64,000 nt of DNA from Molossus alvarezi (taxonomy: Eukaryota > Chordata > Mammalia > Chiroptera > Molossidae): assembly GCA_037176705.1 (NCBI GenBank), contig CM073898.1, forward strand, positions 24,164,488-24,228,487, read 5' to 3'. Below, in pieces: positions 41,090 through 53,000 of this stretch. The position numbers and the translations under genes were made by a program. The notes beneath the pieces were generated by a model. It was given only the letters and a program-made list of their open reading frames with translations, searched no databases and had not been told where the DNA came from. The first letter of the stretch is position 1; every line of letters starts with the position of its first letter.

Positions 41090-43470
41090 GTAAGAAGATG
41101 GTGGCGGGCAGGACTGCAGCGAGGGAGAGTGTGTGAGAGAGTGAGCAAGTGTGAGAGAGAATGTGAGTGGATGTGATTGTGGATGACCAACCTTGAGCAT
41201 TGCAGAGACACGGGGCAGAAGGTTCCTGGGCTGTGGATGGAAAGCAGCCAGCTACCACAATAAGCGGCTCTTTAGCAAGCTCCTCACTGCACGGCCAGGA
41301 GGCCCTGCCACTTTGGAAGATTTTTAGTCTTCCCTAGGAGGAGGAAGTGGGGAGCAGCTAGGGCTGAGCGACCCGAGTCCACCAGAGTGACTTGCACCAT
41401 TGGTCCAGTGGACCTTGCTGTGTCAATGTGAGCCAGCTCACAGTAGCGGTGCCTGTGCATATCAAGGTGCCTGCTGCAATAGCAACCAGCTGGGAAACAA
41501 GCAGCAGCAAAATCCCAGGAGCAGAGCATCCTCAGACCCCAACAGCAGCAGAGGATTGGGACCTTAGAGCACCCCCTGGCAACAACAGCAGCAGTAGCAG
41601 TGTCAACCAGGAGCTGACACTCACCCCCAGCAGCAACTGATCAGGAGCTGAGCCCCACCAGGAAGAAAACTACCCCAGAAGCACACCAGCAGGATCCACA
41701 CACTCCAGTAGCATATCAGTGGGACCCACATACCCCAGCAGCATACCAGTGGGAACACTAACCCCAGAAGAATACCAGTGGAACCCATGCACTCCAGCAG
41801 CATACCAGAAAACTACAGGTCACTGATAAAAGAAATAGAGGAAGATATAAAAAAGTGGAAGCATATACCATGTTCATGGATTGGAAGAATTAACATCATT
41901 AAAATGTCTATATACTACCCAAAGCAATCTATAGATTCAATGCAATTCCCATCAAAATACCAACAACATATTTCACAGAACTAGAACAAATACTCCAAAA
42001 GTTTATATAGAACCAAAAAAGATCCCGAATAGCCACAGCAATCTTGAAAAAGAAGAACAAAGTAGGAAGGATCACAATACCAGATATCAGGTTATATTAC
42101 AAAGCCACTGTAATCAAATAGCCCGGTACTGGCACAAGAACAGGCATATAGATCAATGGACCAGAACAGAGAATCCAGAAATTGACTCAAGGCAATATGC
42201 TCAATTAATATTTGACAAAGGTGGCAAGAGCATACAGTGAAATCAAGACAGCCTCTTCAATAAACAGTGTTGGGAAAATTGGACAACTACATGCAAAAAA
42301 ATGAAGTTAGACCACCAACTTATACCATACACAAGAATAAACTCAAAATGGATAAAAGACTTAAATGTGTCTCTTGAATCCATAAAAATCCTAGAAGAAA
42401 ATGTAGGTAACAACATTTCAGACATCATATGCAGCAGAATTTTCACCGATACAATGCCTACGGCAAGAGAAACAAAGGAAAAAATGAACACATGGGACTA
42501 CATCAAACTAAAAAGCTTCTGCACAGCAAAAGAAACAACTATCAAAATGGAAAGGGAACCTACTATATGGGAGAACATATTTACCAATGATACATCAGAT
42601 AAGGGGTTAATTTCCAAAATATATGGAGTGCTCATACAACTCAACAAAAGGAAGACAAAGAACCCGATTAACAAATGGGCAAAGGACCTAAAGAGACACC
42701 TCTTCAAACAGGACATACAAATGGCCAGGAAACATATGAAGAAATGCTCGACATCACTAATCATCAGAGAGATGCAAATTAAAACAACTATGAGGTAGCA
42801 CCTCACACCTGTCAGAATGGCCGCCATCAACAAATCATCAAACAACAAGTGCTGGCGAGGGTGTAGAGAAAAGGGAACTCTATACACTGCTGGTGGGAAT
42901 GCAGACTGGTGCAGCCACTATGGAAAACAATATGGTGTTACCTCAAAAAATTAAAAATTGAATTGCCATTTGACCTTAGTGATCCCACTTCTTGGAATAT
43001 ACCCTAAGAAGCCTGAAACACCAATCAGAAAGAATATATGTACCCCTATGTTCATAGCAGCACTATTTACAATAGCTAAGATCTGGAAACAGCCCAAGTG
43101 TCCATCAGTAGACGAATGGATAAAAAAAGCTGTGGTACATATACACAATGGAGTACTATGCAGCTATAAGAAAGAAAGATTTCTTGTCCTTTGAGACGAC
43201 ATGGCAGGACCTGGAGAGTATTATCCTAAGTGAAACAAGCCAAGCAGAGAGACAAATATCACATGATCTCACTTATTTGAGGAATATAATGAACAAAAAC
43301 TGATGAACAAAAGAGACCCAGAGACATAGTAGTAGGGTACAGACTGACAAACCTCATAGGGCAGGGCAGGATGGGGGAGATTGGGAGAAGGGTGTCAATG
43401 GGAGAAAAAGGAGAAACATGTGTAACAAAAATAAATTAATAAAAATAAAAATAAATTAATAAAAAATAAA
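41090..43470 (+). mobile_element. Chimeric L1: non-coding leader, 30-bp minisatellite, then L1 ORF2 3' end
   Basis: Starts GTAAGAAGATGGTGGCGGGC. About 590 bp of non-coding leader are followed by a 30-bp tandem repeat (41677-41808). It then joins abruptly an L1 ORF2 C-terminal region ([20 protein letters not shown] onward) and an L1 3' UTR. ORF1 and most of ORF2 are absent. Flanks TAAAATGAAAAAAATAG (41073-41089) and TAAAATGAGGAAAATAG (43471-43487) look like one TSD, so it inserted as a single unit. The ORF2 part is broken. Confidence 0.75.
41677..41808 (+). repeat. 30-bp minisatellite in the chimeric L1 leader
   Basis: Four units of 29-30 bp plus a partial one, each opening AGNAGCATACCAGTGG-like and ending in CACTCC or ACCCC. 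Confidence 0.8.
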
Positions 43471-43479
43471 TAAAATGAG

Positions 43480-43780
43480 GAAAATAGCTCTTATATATAC
43501 TCATACATTCACCATTTCTGGTGTTCTTTATTCCTTTGTATAGATTAAAATTTCTATCTGGTATCATGTTCCTTTTGCCTATACCACTTTGTCTAATATT
43601 TTTTGTAGTACACATATGTTAGGGACTATTTCTCCCAGTTTTTTAATATATAAAAGGTCTTTATTTTATCTTCATGTTTGATAGATTTATTTAATATCTG
43701 TTTTGTAGCTAAATGGCCTTTCCTCAAAAAGTGAACAAACTTAAGTTTTTGCTGAAAAACTTCAGATATTATCATTATTA
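43480..43780 (-). mobile_element. Ancient L1/HAL1 ORF1-region remnant
   Basis: Antisense text (AAAATTTCTATCTGGTATCA, AAAGGTCTTTATTTTATCTT) resembles the end of L1 ORF1. It lies just past the SULT6B1 3' end. Confidence 0.45.
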
Positions 43781-43839
43781 AGTTTGTATTATTTATCTCT
43801 ACATGTTATTAATCTATCATTATTTGATTTTTTGATCAA

Positions 43840-43845
43840 TTTATT
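43840..43845 (-). terminator. Candidate SULT6B1 polyadenylation signal
   Basis: Minus strand AATAAA about 70 nt past the stop codon. Other AATAAA-like hexamers lie further downstream in this AT-rich stretch, so the one used cannot be fixed. Confidence 0.35.
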
Positions 43846-43913
43846 ATTTAATCATTTAAATTCAGTTATCATTAAGGAAAATAAAATACCTAGGCCTGAT
43901 GAACTGACCAGAA

Positions 43914-44044
43914 TTAAGCTTGGCAATACGATTCATACTTCAGCTTTGTTCCTAGAACAGTGCCTGCTAAGCACTCTTGGAATTTTTCATCCATTTCCTG
44001 GTTCTGAGTTGCATTGAACAGATTTTGCCAATCACCAACTTCAC
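43914..44044 (-). CDS. SULT6B1: SULT6B1 coding exon 7 with stop codon
   Basis: 131 nt: completes Gly of the RKG motif, then EVGDWQNLFNATQNQEMDEK, FQECLAGTVLGTKLKYESYC, QA and stop at 43916-43914. Acceptor GTTGTAG. Confidence 0.95.
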
Positions 44045-47000
44045 CTACAACACACAAAAAAGAGTAGACCCAGACATCTGTTAGAATATTTTTTCTTGCT
44101 TTTACCATTTTTCAGTGTAATTTTTCTCTTTGATATATGTGAAAATGGACACATGAAAAAAAAATCAGTCTTAAAAACAAATGGAATTCCTCTTGTAAAA
44201 TTAACAGTACCCATTGGGGCCTCCCTGCCTGTGGTGTGGTAGGGGGCGTGCTTTCTTTATATCACTGAGTAGACCCTTGACCTCAATGATCTCCTATATT
44301 CACTTCTTTCCCAACATTCAGGAATTAAAATTCTAGCTTTAAAAAAAAAATGCTCACCCGAGGATATTTTTCTCTTTATCTTCAGATAGAGTGGGAGGGA
44401 GCGGGAGAGAGAGAGAGAAATATCGATGTAAGAGAGACACATCGACTGGTTGCCTCCCACACGACCCCAACCAGGGCCAGGGACAAACTGCAACTGAGGT
44501 ACATGCCCTTGACTGGAATCAAACCCACGACTCATTGGTCTGCAGCTGATGCTCTACCGCTGAGCTAAACCGGCCAGGGCTTCCTTTAAAATCTTTTGAT
44601 AATTTGGGTTGAAGTTATAAGTTCCTTGTTGTATAGCCATTGAAATTTGCTTATAAAGAGAGTATAAAGACATGAGGAAATGGCCCGGCCAGTGTGGCTC
44701 AGTGGTTGAGCATCCACCCATGCACTCAGAGGTTGCTGGTTCGGTTCCAGGTCAGGGCACATGCCCAGGTTGCAGGCCAAATCCCCAGTGGGGGGCATGC
44801 AGGAGGCGGCCAATAGATGTTCTCTCTCATTGATGTTTTTATCTCTCTCTCCCTCTCCCTTCCTCTCTCTCTAAAATCAACAAAGAAAAAATAAACAAAC
44901 AAAAAAAGACATAAGGAAATGTTTACATATATGAAGGGAAAAAAATACAAAACTGTTTATAAAAGTCATCAACTATATAAAACACCGTAGAATGAAGCTG
45001 GAAGAAACATGCCCAAAAGTTAAACCCGCCTCTGGTGGGAGAAGTGGGGATAATAATTTTTAATGCTTTTTCACTGCTTTCTGAATTTCCTATGAGAAAT
45101 ATTATTAAAACTCTTATTATTACATTATTTATTTTAGGATTTTTCTTTGGTATTTGCTTAATAATGTACAGAAAGGTTGCATTTCCCTCCCCACTTTAAA
45201 AATAGGTCTTCATTTGACAAAGTGTAGTAGAGTCAAGTAGATCTAAGTTCAAATTCTGACTCCATCATTTATCAGCTTTGTGACAACGGACAAATTAATA
45301 TCTCTGAGCATGGTGCTCACATTTGTAAATGTAAGGATTTAATATCTTTTTTGCTGTGAAATTTAAGCCCAGCAAAGGTCTGACACATGATAGAGGCCTA
45401 ATAATTGATAGCTGTTGTTGTATGTGCTGCTTCTAAATCATATTATACTTTCATGATATATGCAATAAAATAAAACTGGCAGTCCCTAAGCTATACTATC
45501 ATACATTTCCATAAGGAATTAGAATGTGATCATGAAATTTAATAAAATCAATGCCAGAGACAACTAGTTGCCTATCCAGTACTCATTTTCTTCTTCTTCC
45601 TTATTAACAAAACCCTAATTTTAATTGGGTAATAATGTGACCACCTTTTAAAAAATCACATTTCCCAGCCAACAGATATAAGAAGTCACAGAGTGAGGCT
45701 TCCAGCAAAGTTCTCGAAAGGGGTTTCACTCAGCTACTACACAAGATTCCATCTCTTGCCCTTCCCTTTTTATTTTAATAAAATAATCCTTTAATCTTAA
45801 TGTAATGATGGAGCTCTAGCTGCTCCCTTGTCCTTACAAGGTGACAGGCAGGAAGGTAGAAGGGATGTATACTCTAAACTCTGTGGGGCTGCCAGTGCCA
45901 GCTCCGAACATTCCAGGCTTCTTGCGGACGGGAAGAAAAAGAAACACCGGCGTCATTTAGTCATATGGATTGCCTGTTACGGGGATACTGATGGATGTCC
46001 TAGACACCAATGCAACTTTACCTTTGCGGAACAGGAACGGGCCAACGGCCCCGTGCGTTTCCTGGGACTTTGCTCGCATTGCCTGGAAGGTGCTCTGAGC
46101 CGAGAGAGTTTGAATCTGCTCCCCAGTGAGAGAGAATCCAAAGAACTCAGCAATTTGTTTTATTCCAGCAGCCAGATTCTGAAAACAAATTTTTATTTTA
46201 TTATTATTTTTAATCCTCACCTGAGAATATTTTTCCATTTATCTTCAGACTGAGTGAGAGGAGAGAGAGAGAGAGAGAGAGAGATCTTGATTGCCTCCCA
46301 CATGACCCCAACCAGGGTCAGGGACCAAACTGCAACTGAAGTATGTGCCCTTGACTGGAATTGAACCTGTGACTCTTTGGTCCCTGGGCTGACATTCTAA
46401 TCTCTGAGCCAAATCAGCCAGGGCTGAACACAAAGTTTTAAAGGATAATCTTCTTTCTATAAGAATTGTGCCATAAGCAAAAACACACTTCTTAGACAGA
46501 ATGGATTTATTAAATCTAACTACTTAATTCATTTGTTTGTCTCTTTTATATTTAATTTGATACCTCTGTATAAATAGTTGAGATAGCCTTAGAAGATATT
46601 CTGTATTGATTTTACTTTATAGTTTAAATTTAAAATTCTTGTTAATATTTAGGATATAAATAATGACAGTAAGCATTAATAGTTTAAAACTTTATCTAAG
46701 ATGATAGTCTTTTTTTTTTTAAAGCACCAGTTTGAACTAGCTGAGGAAATTAATATATTTGTACATGCTCATTTGAATTCTCTTTTCTTCTGAATCCTAT
46801 TTATAGCTAATGTTAATTGCATCAAGAAAGTTAACGTTTAGAATCATAAAACTTGAACTTTATCTTGTTTGAATACCCTTGTAAATCATGAGCCTCCCTC
46901 CCCCACCCCACTGCCCCACCCAACAGTATCCTTGACCGGTGGAGATTCATAAAGTTTCTAGAACAGTTTCATAAACTGTATTTTATAAAACACTCATATA

Positions 47001-50000
47001 CCTCAGGATGGTTATAGATGTTTCATGAAAAAAAAAAAAAAGGAAAAAAGAAAAGGAGGGTGAAGGGTTGAAGTAAAATAAGCTTGGAATCCTCTGGGTT
47101 AAACAAAGGTAAGCCTTTTTTTTTCCCCTCCAGAATCTCTCCATCTTTAACATGCCAATATGCAATGTGAATCTTCCAAAGGAGTATGCTATCTAATAGA
47201 GCAGTTATAAAATCAACTTTTGTTTATAAATCAACTTGAACAAGCAACTTCCTTCCAACCCCCAAGAAAGAATTATTAATATCTGGGGCAATACTAGCAT
47301 TCTATGGAGGACAAGTTTTAGAAACATTATTCTAGACTAGAGGTAGAAAAGATTGAATAATTATGTTCTTTCATGTTATATAAATGCATCCTATAAACAG
47401 AAGAGCTAGATTATACTTGCTTTTGATAAGACAGGAGAGACTTGTGTTAAAAACACAATTCAGTTAGAGAGCATTTGACACACTTCTCAAGAACACAGTT
47501 TTTCACTGTGGTTCCAGGACTGTTTTTCCTCCTACCTCATTAGTTATTCCTTCTTAGTCGCCTTTGCCGATTCCTCCACGTTTCCCCCAACTCTTTATAT
47601 TGGAGGGCTCCAGGACACAGTTCTTGGTCTTCTCTTCTCTAGCCGTATACTTACATACATAGCTATGCAATCTCATGGCTTTAAATGCCATCTATGTGCC
47701 AGTGATTCACAAATTTGTATCTATAGCCCAGAGCTCTCTGTATTCAAGAGTTTTATATCCAACTGCCTATTCGACCTCTCCACTTGGGTGATTAACACAC
47801 ATCTCAAATGTAGCATGTCCAAAAATGAACCCCAGGTCACCCCCACAATTCTGCTTCACCTGCCATCTCCTCCTCAAATGATAGCAACTCAATCCTCCCA
47901 GTTGGTTAGGCCAATAATATTGGAGTCTATTCTGACTCCTCTTTTTCTCTCAGTACTTTTACCCCCGTCCAAATTCTACTGGTTCTTCTTTTAACATCTA
48001 CCCAGAAGTCAACTACTTCTCATCACCTCCACTGCTCCTTCTGGTCTGAGCTACCACCTTCCCTTGGCTGGTCTCCTGCCTGCAGGATCCTCCTCACAGT
48101 GGTCCCTGTACAGTCTTTGCTCCTCTCCTGTCTGGTCTCACACACCAGCCAGGACGATCCTATTAAAAACAAGTCAACTCCTTCACTCTTCCTCTCGAAT
48201 CCTACAGTGACTCTCCATCTCACTCAGAGTGAAAGCCAAAGTCATTTCAATGGACTGCCACGCCATTCCTCCCGCTCCACACCACATGGGTGGTGGTCTC
48301 ACTGGTTAGCCCCCCTTGTTTCCTTCCTGCCGCTTACTCACACAGGAACTCCTACCTTAGGCCCTTTGCTTTAGTTAGTTCTCTCTGCCTGGAAAGCTTT
48401 TACCCTAGCTGCCCACTGGCTCACTCCCTCATTGCCTTCAGATCTTTGCGTCAATCGCATTCTCTCCATGAGGTTTCCCTGACCATTCTATTTTATATGG
48501 GATTTGTCCAGCATCCCCACCCCCCACCCCCAGGCATTTCCAGTTTTTCTTGATCAGCTATGCCATTTCTTTTTTGTTACATATTATATACATTTTAATT
48601 TTTCTCGTGTTTATTATTTATCATTCTGCCCTCTTGCCTTCTCTGGTGAGAATGTAGCTTCTCCAGAGTAGTGAACTTTGTCTGCTCTGCTCACTGATGT
48701 ATCACAAAGGACTAGAACAATGCTAAGCAGTCACTCGCCAAATGTTTGTAAATAAACAGTTAAAAATTACACGGAGCCCTGGCCAGTTTGGCTCAGCGGT
48801 TAGAGCATTGGCCTGTGGTCCAGAGAGACCTGGGTTCGGTTCCCACTAAGGGCGCGTAACTTGGTTGCAGTTTGTCCCCGGTCCTGGTTGGTCGTGTGGG
48901 TGGCAGCCACTAGATGTGTCCCTTTCACGTCGATGTTTCTTTCTCTCTCTCTCTTTCTCCCACTCTATTTGAACAAAAAAATGGAAAAAAAATGTCCTTG
49001 GGTGAGGATAAAAAAAAAAAATTATATGGAAAATCAGTTCACAGCTGAATGTATGTTCAATTAATCTCAGTTAAGACCCACCTATGGTTTTTCACATTCC
49101 TAATTTGGACCACCTATTATAAAAGGAGAATAAAGCAGCAAGTGTTGGTAATAAATTGCTAAGCATTCTTTTATATGTGTTAAATAACCAACCTAAGCAC
49201 TTATGCATTGTTTTTTTCCCCTAGCACTATACCATATATTTGGAATATTGGAATATTTTTTAATTGAATGTACAACATGTGTTCATACAACCAGACATTA
49301 TGAGTAAGTGTTCTGTGTTGTGCTTTATAATAAATCTTGCTATAGAAGATCAATAATCATATTCTCACCTCTTTCAGGTCTTCATACAGTATGAACTTAA
49401 CATTTTCATCATCAAGATGTTTGTTCCAATTAATTGCAAAATCAAAATAGCTTCCCCAAGAAACTAAAAACACAAGAAAAAAAAAAAACTTCTTAAGGAA
49501 TTTACATAACTGAGGTTAAAATGATAGATGGTTAATTTATGCTCTAAAATATAAACTATATATGAATGAGTTTAAACAAGACGTTTACAAGTTACTACAA
49601 ATCCCTGCTCCAAAAGAACTGGCATAAGGTAGTCCTATTGTCAGATTTTTGTTCATTTCATCCTTATAAATAATAGCACAACTAAGCAAGTTGTAAAATG
49701 GTTTGCTAAAAACTACCAGATAGTTATGAATATTGAGGTGAATAAAATAATTCATAAATAGTGAATGATACATGAAAACTGACAGAGATAATGCCAGAAC
49801 AAAATGATGAGACAGATATTATCTAGGCCAGTATTGTCCAATAGAAATTTAATATAAGCCATATCTATAATTTAAATTTTTCTAATAGGCACATTAAGAA
49901 AATCAAAAAGAGCCCTGGCCGGTTTGGCTCAGCGCTTAGAGCGTCGGCCTGCGGTCCTGAGAGACCCGGGTTCGGATCCCGCTAAGGGCACGTACCTCGG

Positions 50001-53000
50001 TTGCAGTTTGTCCCCGGCCCTGGTCGGTTGTGCGGGTGGCAGCCACTCGATGTGTTCCTTTCACATCGATGTTTCTCTCTCTCTCTGTTCTTCTCTCTCC
50101 CTCCCACTCTACCTGAACAAAAGATGGAAAAATGTCCTCGGGTGAGGATAAAAAAAAAAAAAAAAAGAAAAGAAAAAAGAAACAGGTTGAATTAATTTTA
50201 CTATTTCATTTTATTTAACTCAGTATACCCCCAAATATGATTACTTCAGCATGTAATTGACATAAAAATTATTAATAAAACATTACACATTATTTTTGTA
50301 TTTTAAATCTTACAAGCCAAACTGCTAAGTTTTTATTAAAATCACTTGATGTGTGTTTTAGACTTCATAAAACTTTGAAAAAGTAGTTGCAAAAGTAGAA
50401 ACAATTGGAAAGTAGATTCACTCAATTTGTACCAAACTTACTTTAAAAGTTTCCAATAAATGAATTGAATCCTATTTTAAAATCTAAATTTAGCCCTGGC
50501 CGGTTTGGCTCAGAGAGTCCCAGGTTCATTTCCTGCTGGGGGCACATACCGAAAATAAATAAATAAGTAAAATAATAAAATAAAATCTAAATGTAAATTA
50601 ATTAAAATAAAATAAATTAACTTCTCAATTGTACTAGTCACCTTTCAAGTGCTCAGTTGTCATATGTGGTTAGTGGCTACCATACTGGACAGTGCAGAAC
50701 TGACACTGATCAGCTGTGCTGGTTACTAACCGTGTGACTTGGAACAACTCCCTAAATCTCTTTGTGCCTTAGTTTCCTTATCTGTAAAATAAGGTTGTTG
50801 TGAGGTTTAAGTGAATTAACATGTCAAATGCCTAATTAATAGTACCAACTTAACAAATTTGAGCTATTATTATATCATTAATAATAATAATATTCTCATA
50901 ATTATTATAATTATCATCATTATCACGAAGCCCTTGCTTGCAGCCAGCCAGTTTCTACATGTTTTATTTGTTGTGGCACATATAGTACGTTTCTTACCCA
51001 CTATCCTGTACACTCTCTTCCTTGTTGCTAACCAAACCCTGATTATTTGGTTCTAAGCCAATCATGAGAAAAGTGTTCCCACTTTTCTGACTCCCTTAGA
51101 ATTGTGGTCACAAGATATGGTTCTGGGTGAGACACAAACAGGGCTCTGCTGGGAGGTTTCTAGCAAAACTGTTGCTGTCTTGAGCATTCTTCATGACCTG
51201 AAGGTGACAGTTAGAGAGACAGGAGCCAACCAGAGAGCATGTTGTAAAAAACAAGAAGGGTCAAGCCAAGGGAATGTCAGAGACACTGGCTCTCATCACT
51301 GGGCTGCTAAACCAGTTTGGCGAGAAAAGGAAAATCTCTGTGTTTAGGTCACCTCCGTGAGATTTCTGCTCTTCCAAATGTACTATTAAGTGACACACAT
51401 ACATTTTACACTTTAATATTTAGAGCAATCCAATGAGATAGGTACACTTTTTATGCCCATTTTTGTTGATGGGAAAATAGAAACCCAGAGTGTAAGTAAC
51501 ACTTTTAAGCCCACGCAGGTAGTAGTTATGGGTATTGCATCTTTCAGTCAATCTGACACTAGGCCTAGTGTTGCCAAACAAAATGCTGTTCTGTCAACCT
51601 CCTGTAGGTCAGATACTCTTATAGGTACTTTACAAGTAAGAAAACCCAAGTTCAGACAGATAATGAGTTGCTCAAAATCACCCAGGCAGTGAATGATTTG
51701 AACTTGACTTGGAGTTCTAGCTCTGCTACTTAATGGCTATATACTTTTGATACCTCTATTTCTTTCTTATAAAATGGGGATAATAACAGTATTATTCATA
51801 TAGGGGTCTTATGAGAATTGGATTTTAATAACATGTGCTAAGAAGAACATGTAGTAACTGCTCAGTAAGTGGCAGCTATTTTATTTTATCTAATATTAAT
51901 CACTAATATAAGAAGTGGTGAACCCCAATCCAGGCCTTCTCATTCCAAATCCTACACATTTTCCAATGTATTCAGCTGCCTCCATAAGTTGAATTTAACA
52001 AGCTTACAAGGCAGAAACTCCATCCAAGTTATCACCACCATATCTAATAACTGTCAATCAAATAATTAGGCCAAAAGGATGAACAGGGCAGCAAAGATTC
52101 CCTAAAATAGACTGTCCCAACAGCAACAGGTTTTTCATGATTGATGTTTCAGATTTGCATTAACTACCTCCAGCCAATCCTAGTGAGTGGTTACCAGACA
52201 AACCAAAGCTTTCTTAATGGTGCTTCATAAACACCAACTGTGTATTCCCCCCCACCAACAGCCCAGTCCCAATATTGAATCTTTACTAAGGAGCCAGTGC
52301 TGTACTCAGTGTCCATGCATGTGGGATGGGATGACATTACTGTGCTGATCACCTTTAAAAGCAATCCTCTTAGAGGGACCTGGCAATGACTTCTCTTCTA
52401 GGCTCACCTGCATTAATTCTTCCTTCTACACTGTGAAGACGCAACAGAGCCACTACTAAAAGAAGGCATTTATTAATCTGTGGCCGCTGTACCCATGGAA
52501 GTAGAGTCACTGCTATTTACAGGCAGTGGAACCACTGGCAAGCGATTCAACTTTTTTTTTTTTTTTTTTTAATCCTCATCCGAGGACATTTTTCCATTTT
52601 TTGTACAGACAGTGTGGGAGGGAGAGAGAGGAAGAGAGAGAGAGGGAAACATCGATGTGAAAGGGACACATCGAGTGGCTGCCACCCGCACGACCGACCA
52701 GGGCCGGGGACAAACTGCAACCGAGGTACGTGCCCTTAGCGGGAACCGAACCCGGGTCTCTCCGGACTGCAGGTGGACGCTCTAACTGCTGAGCCAAACC
52801 GGCCAGGGCTCAACTTTTTTGATTAGTTGTCATTTGTGCAATGGAGTGAAGACTGCCTGGCTCATAGGTTGTTACGGTCTTGAATGAAACCACGGATATA
52901 TAACACCTCATTTAATACCTGGAGCATTAGTAGATACTGCTAAAATTGTAGTTATTTACATGGCCTAACAAAAACTTTTTTTCCTTTCTGGCAAACAAAC

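Noticed and set aside
45828..46253. 141-codon plus-strand open frame
   Set aside because: Antisense of SULT6B1 exon 6 and its flanks.
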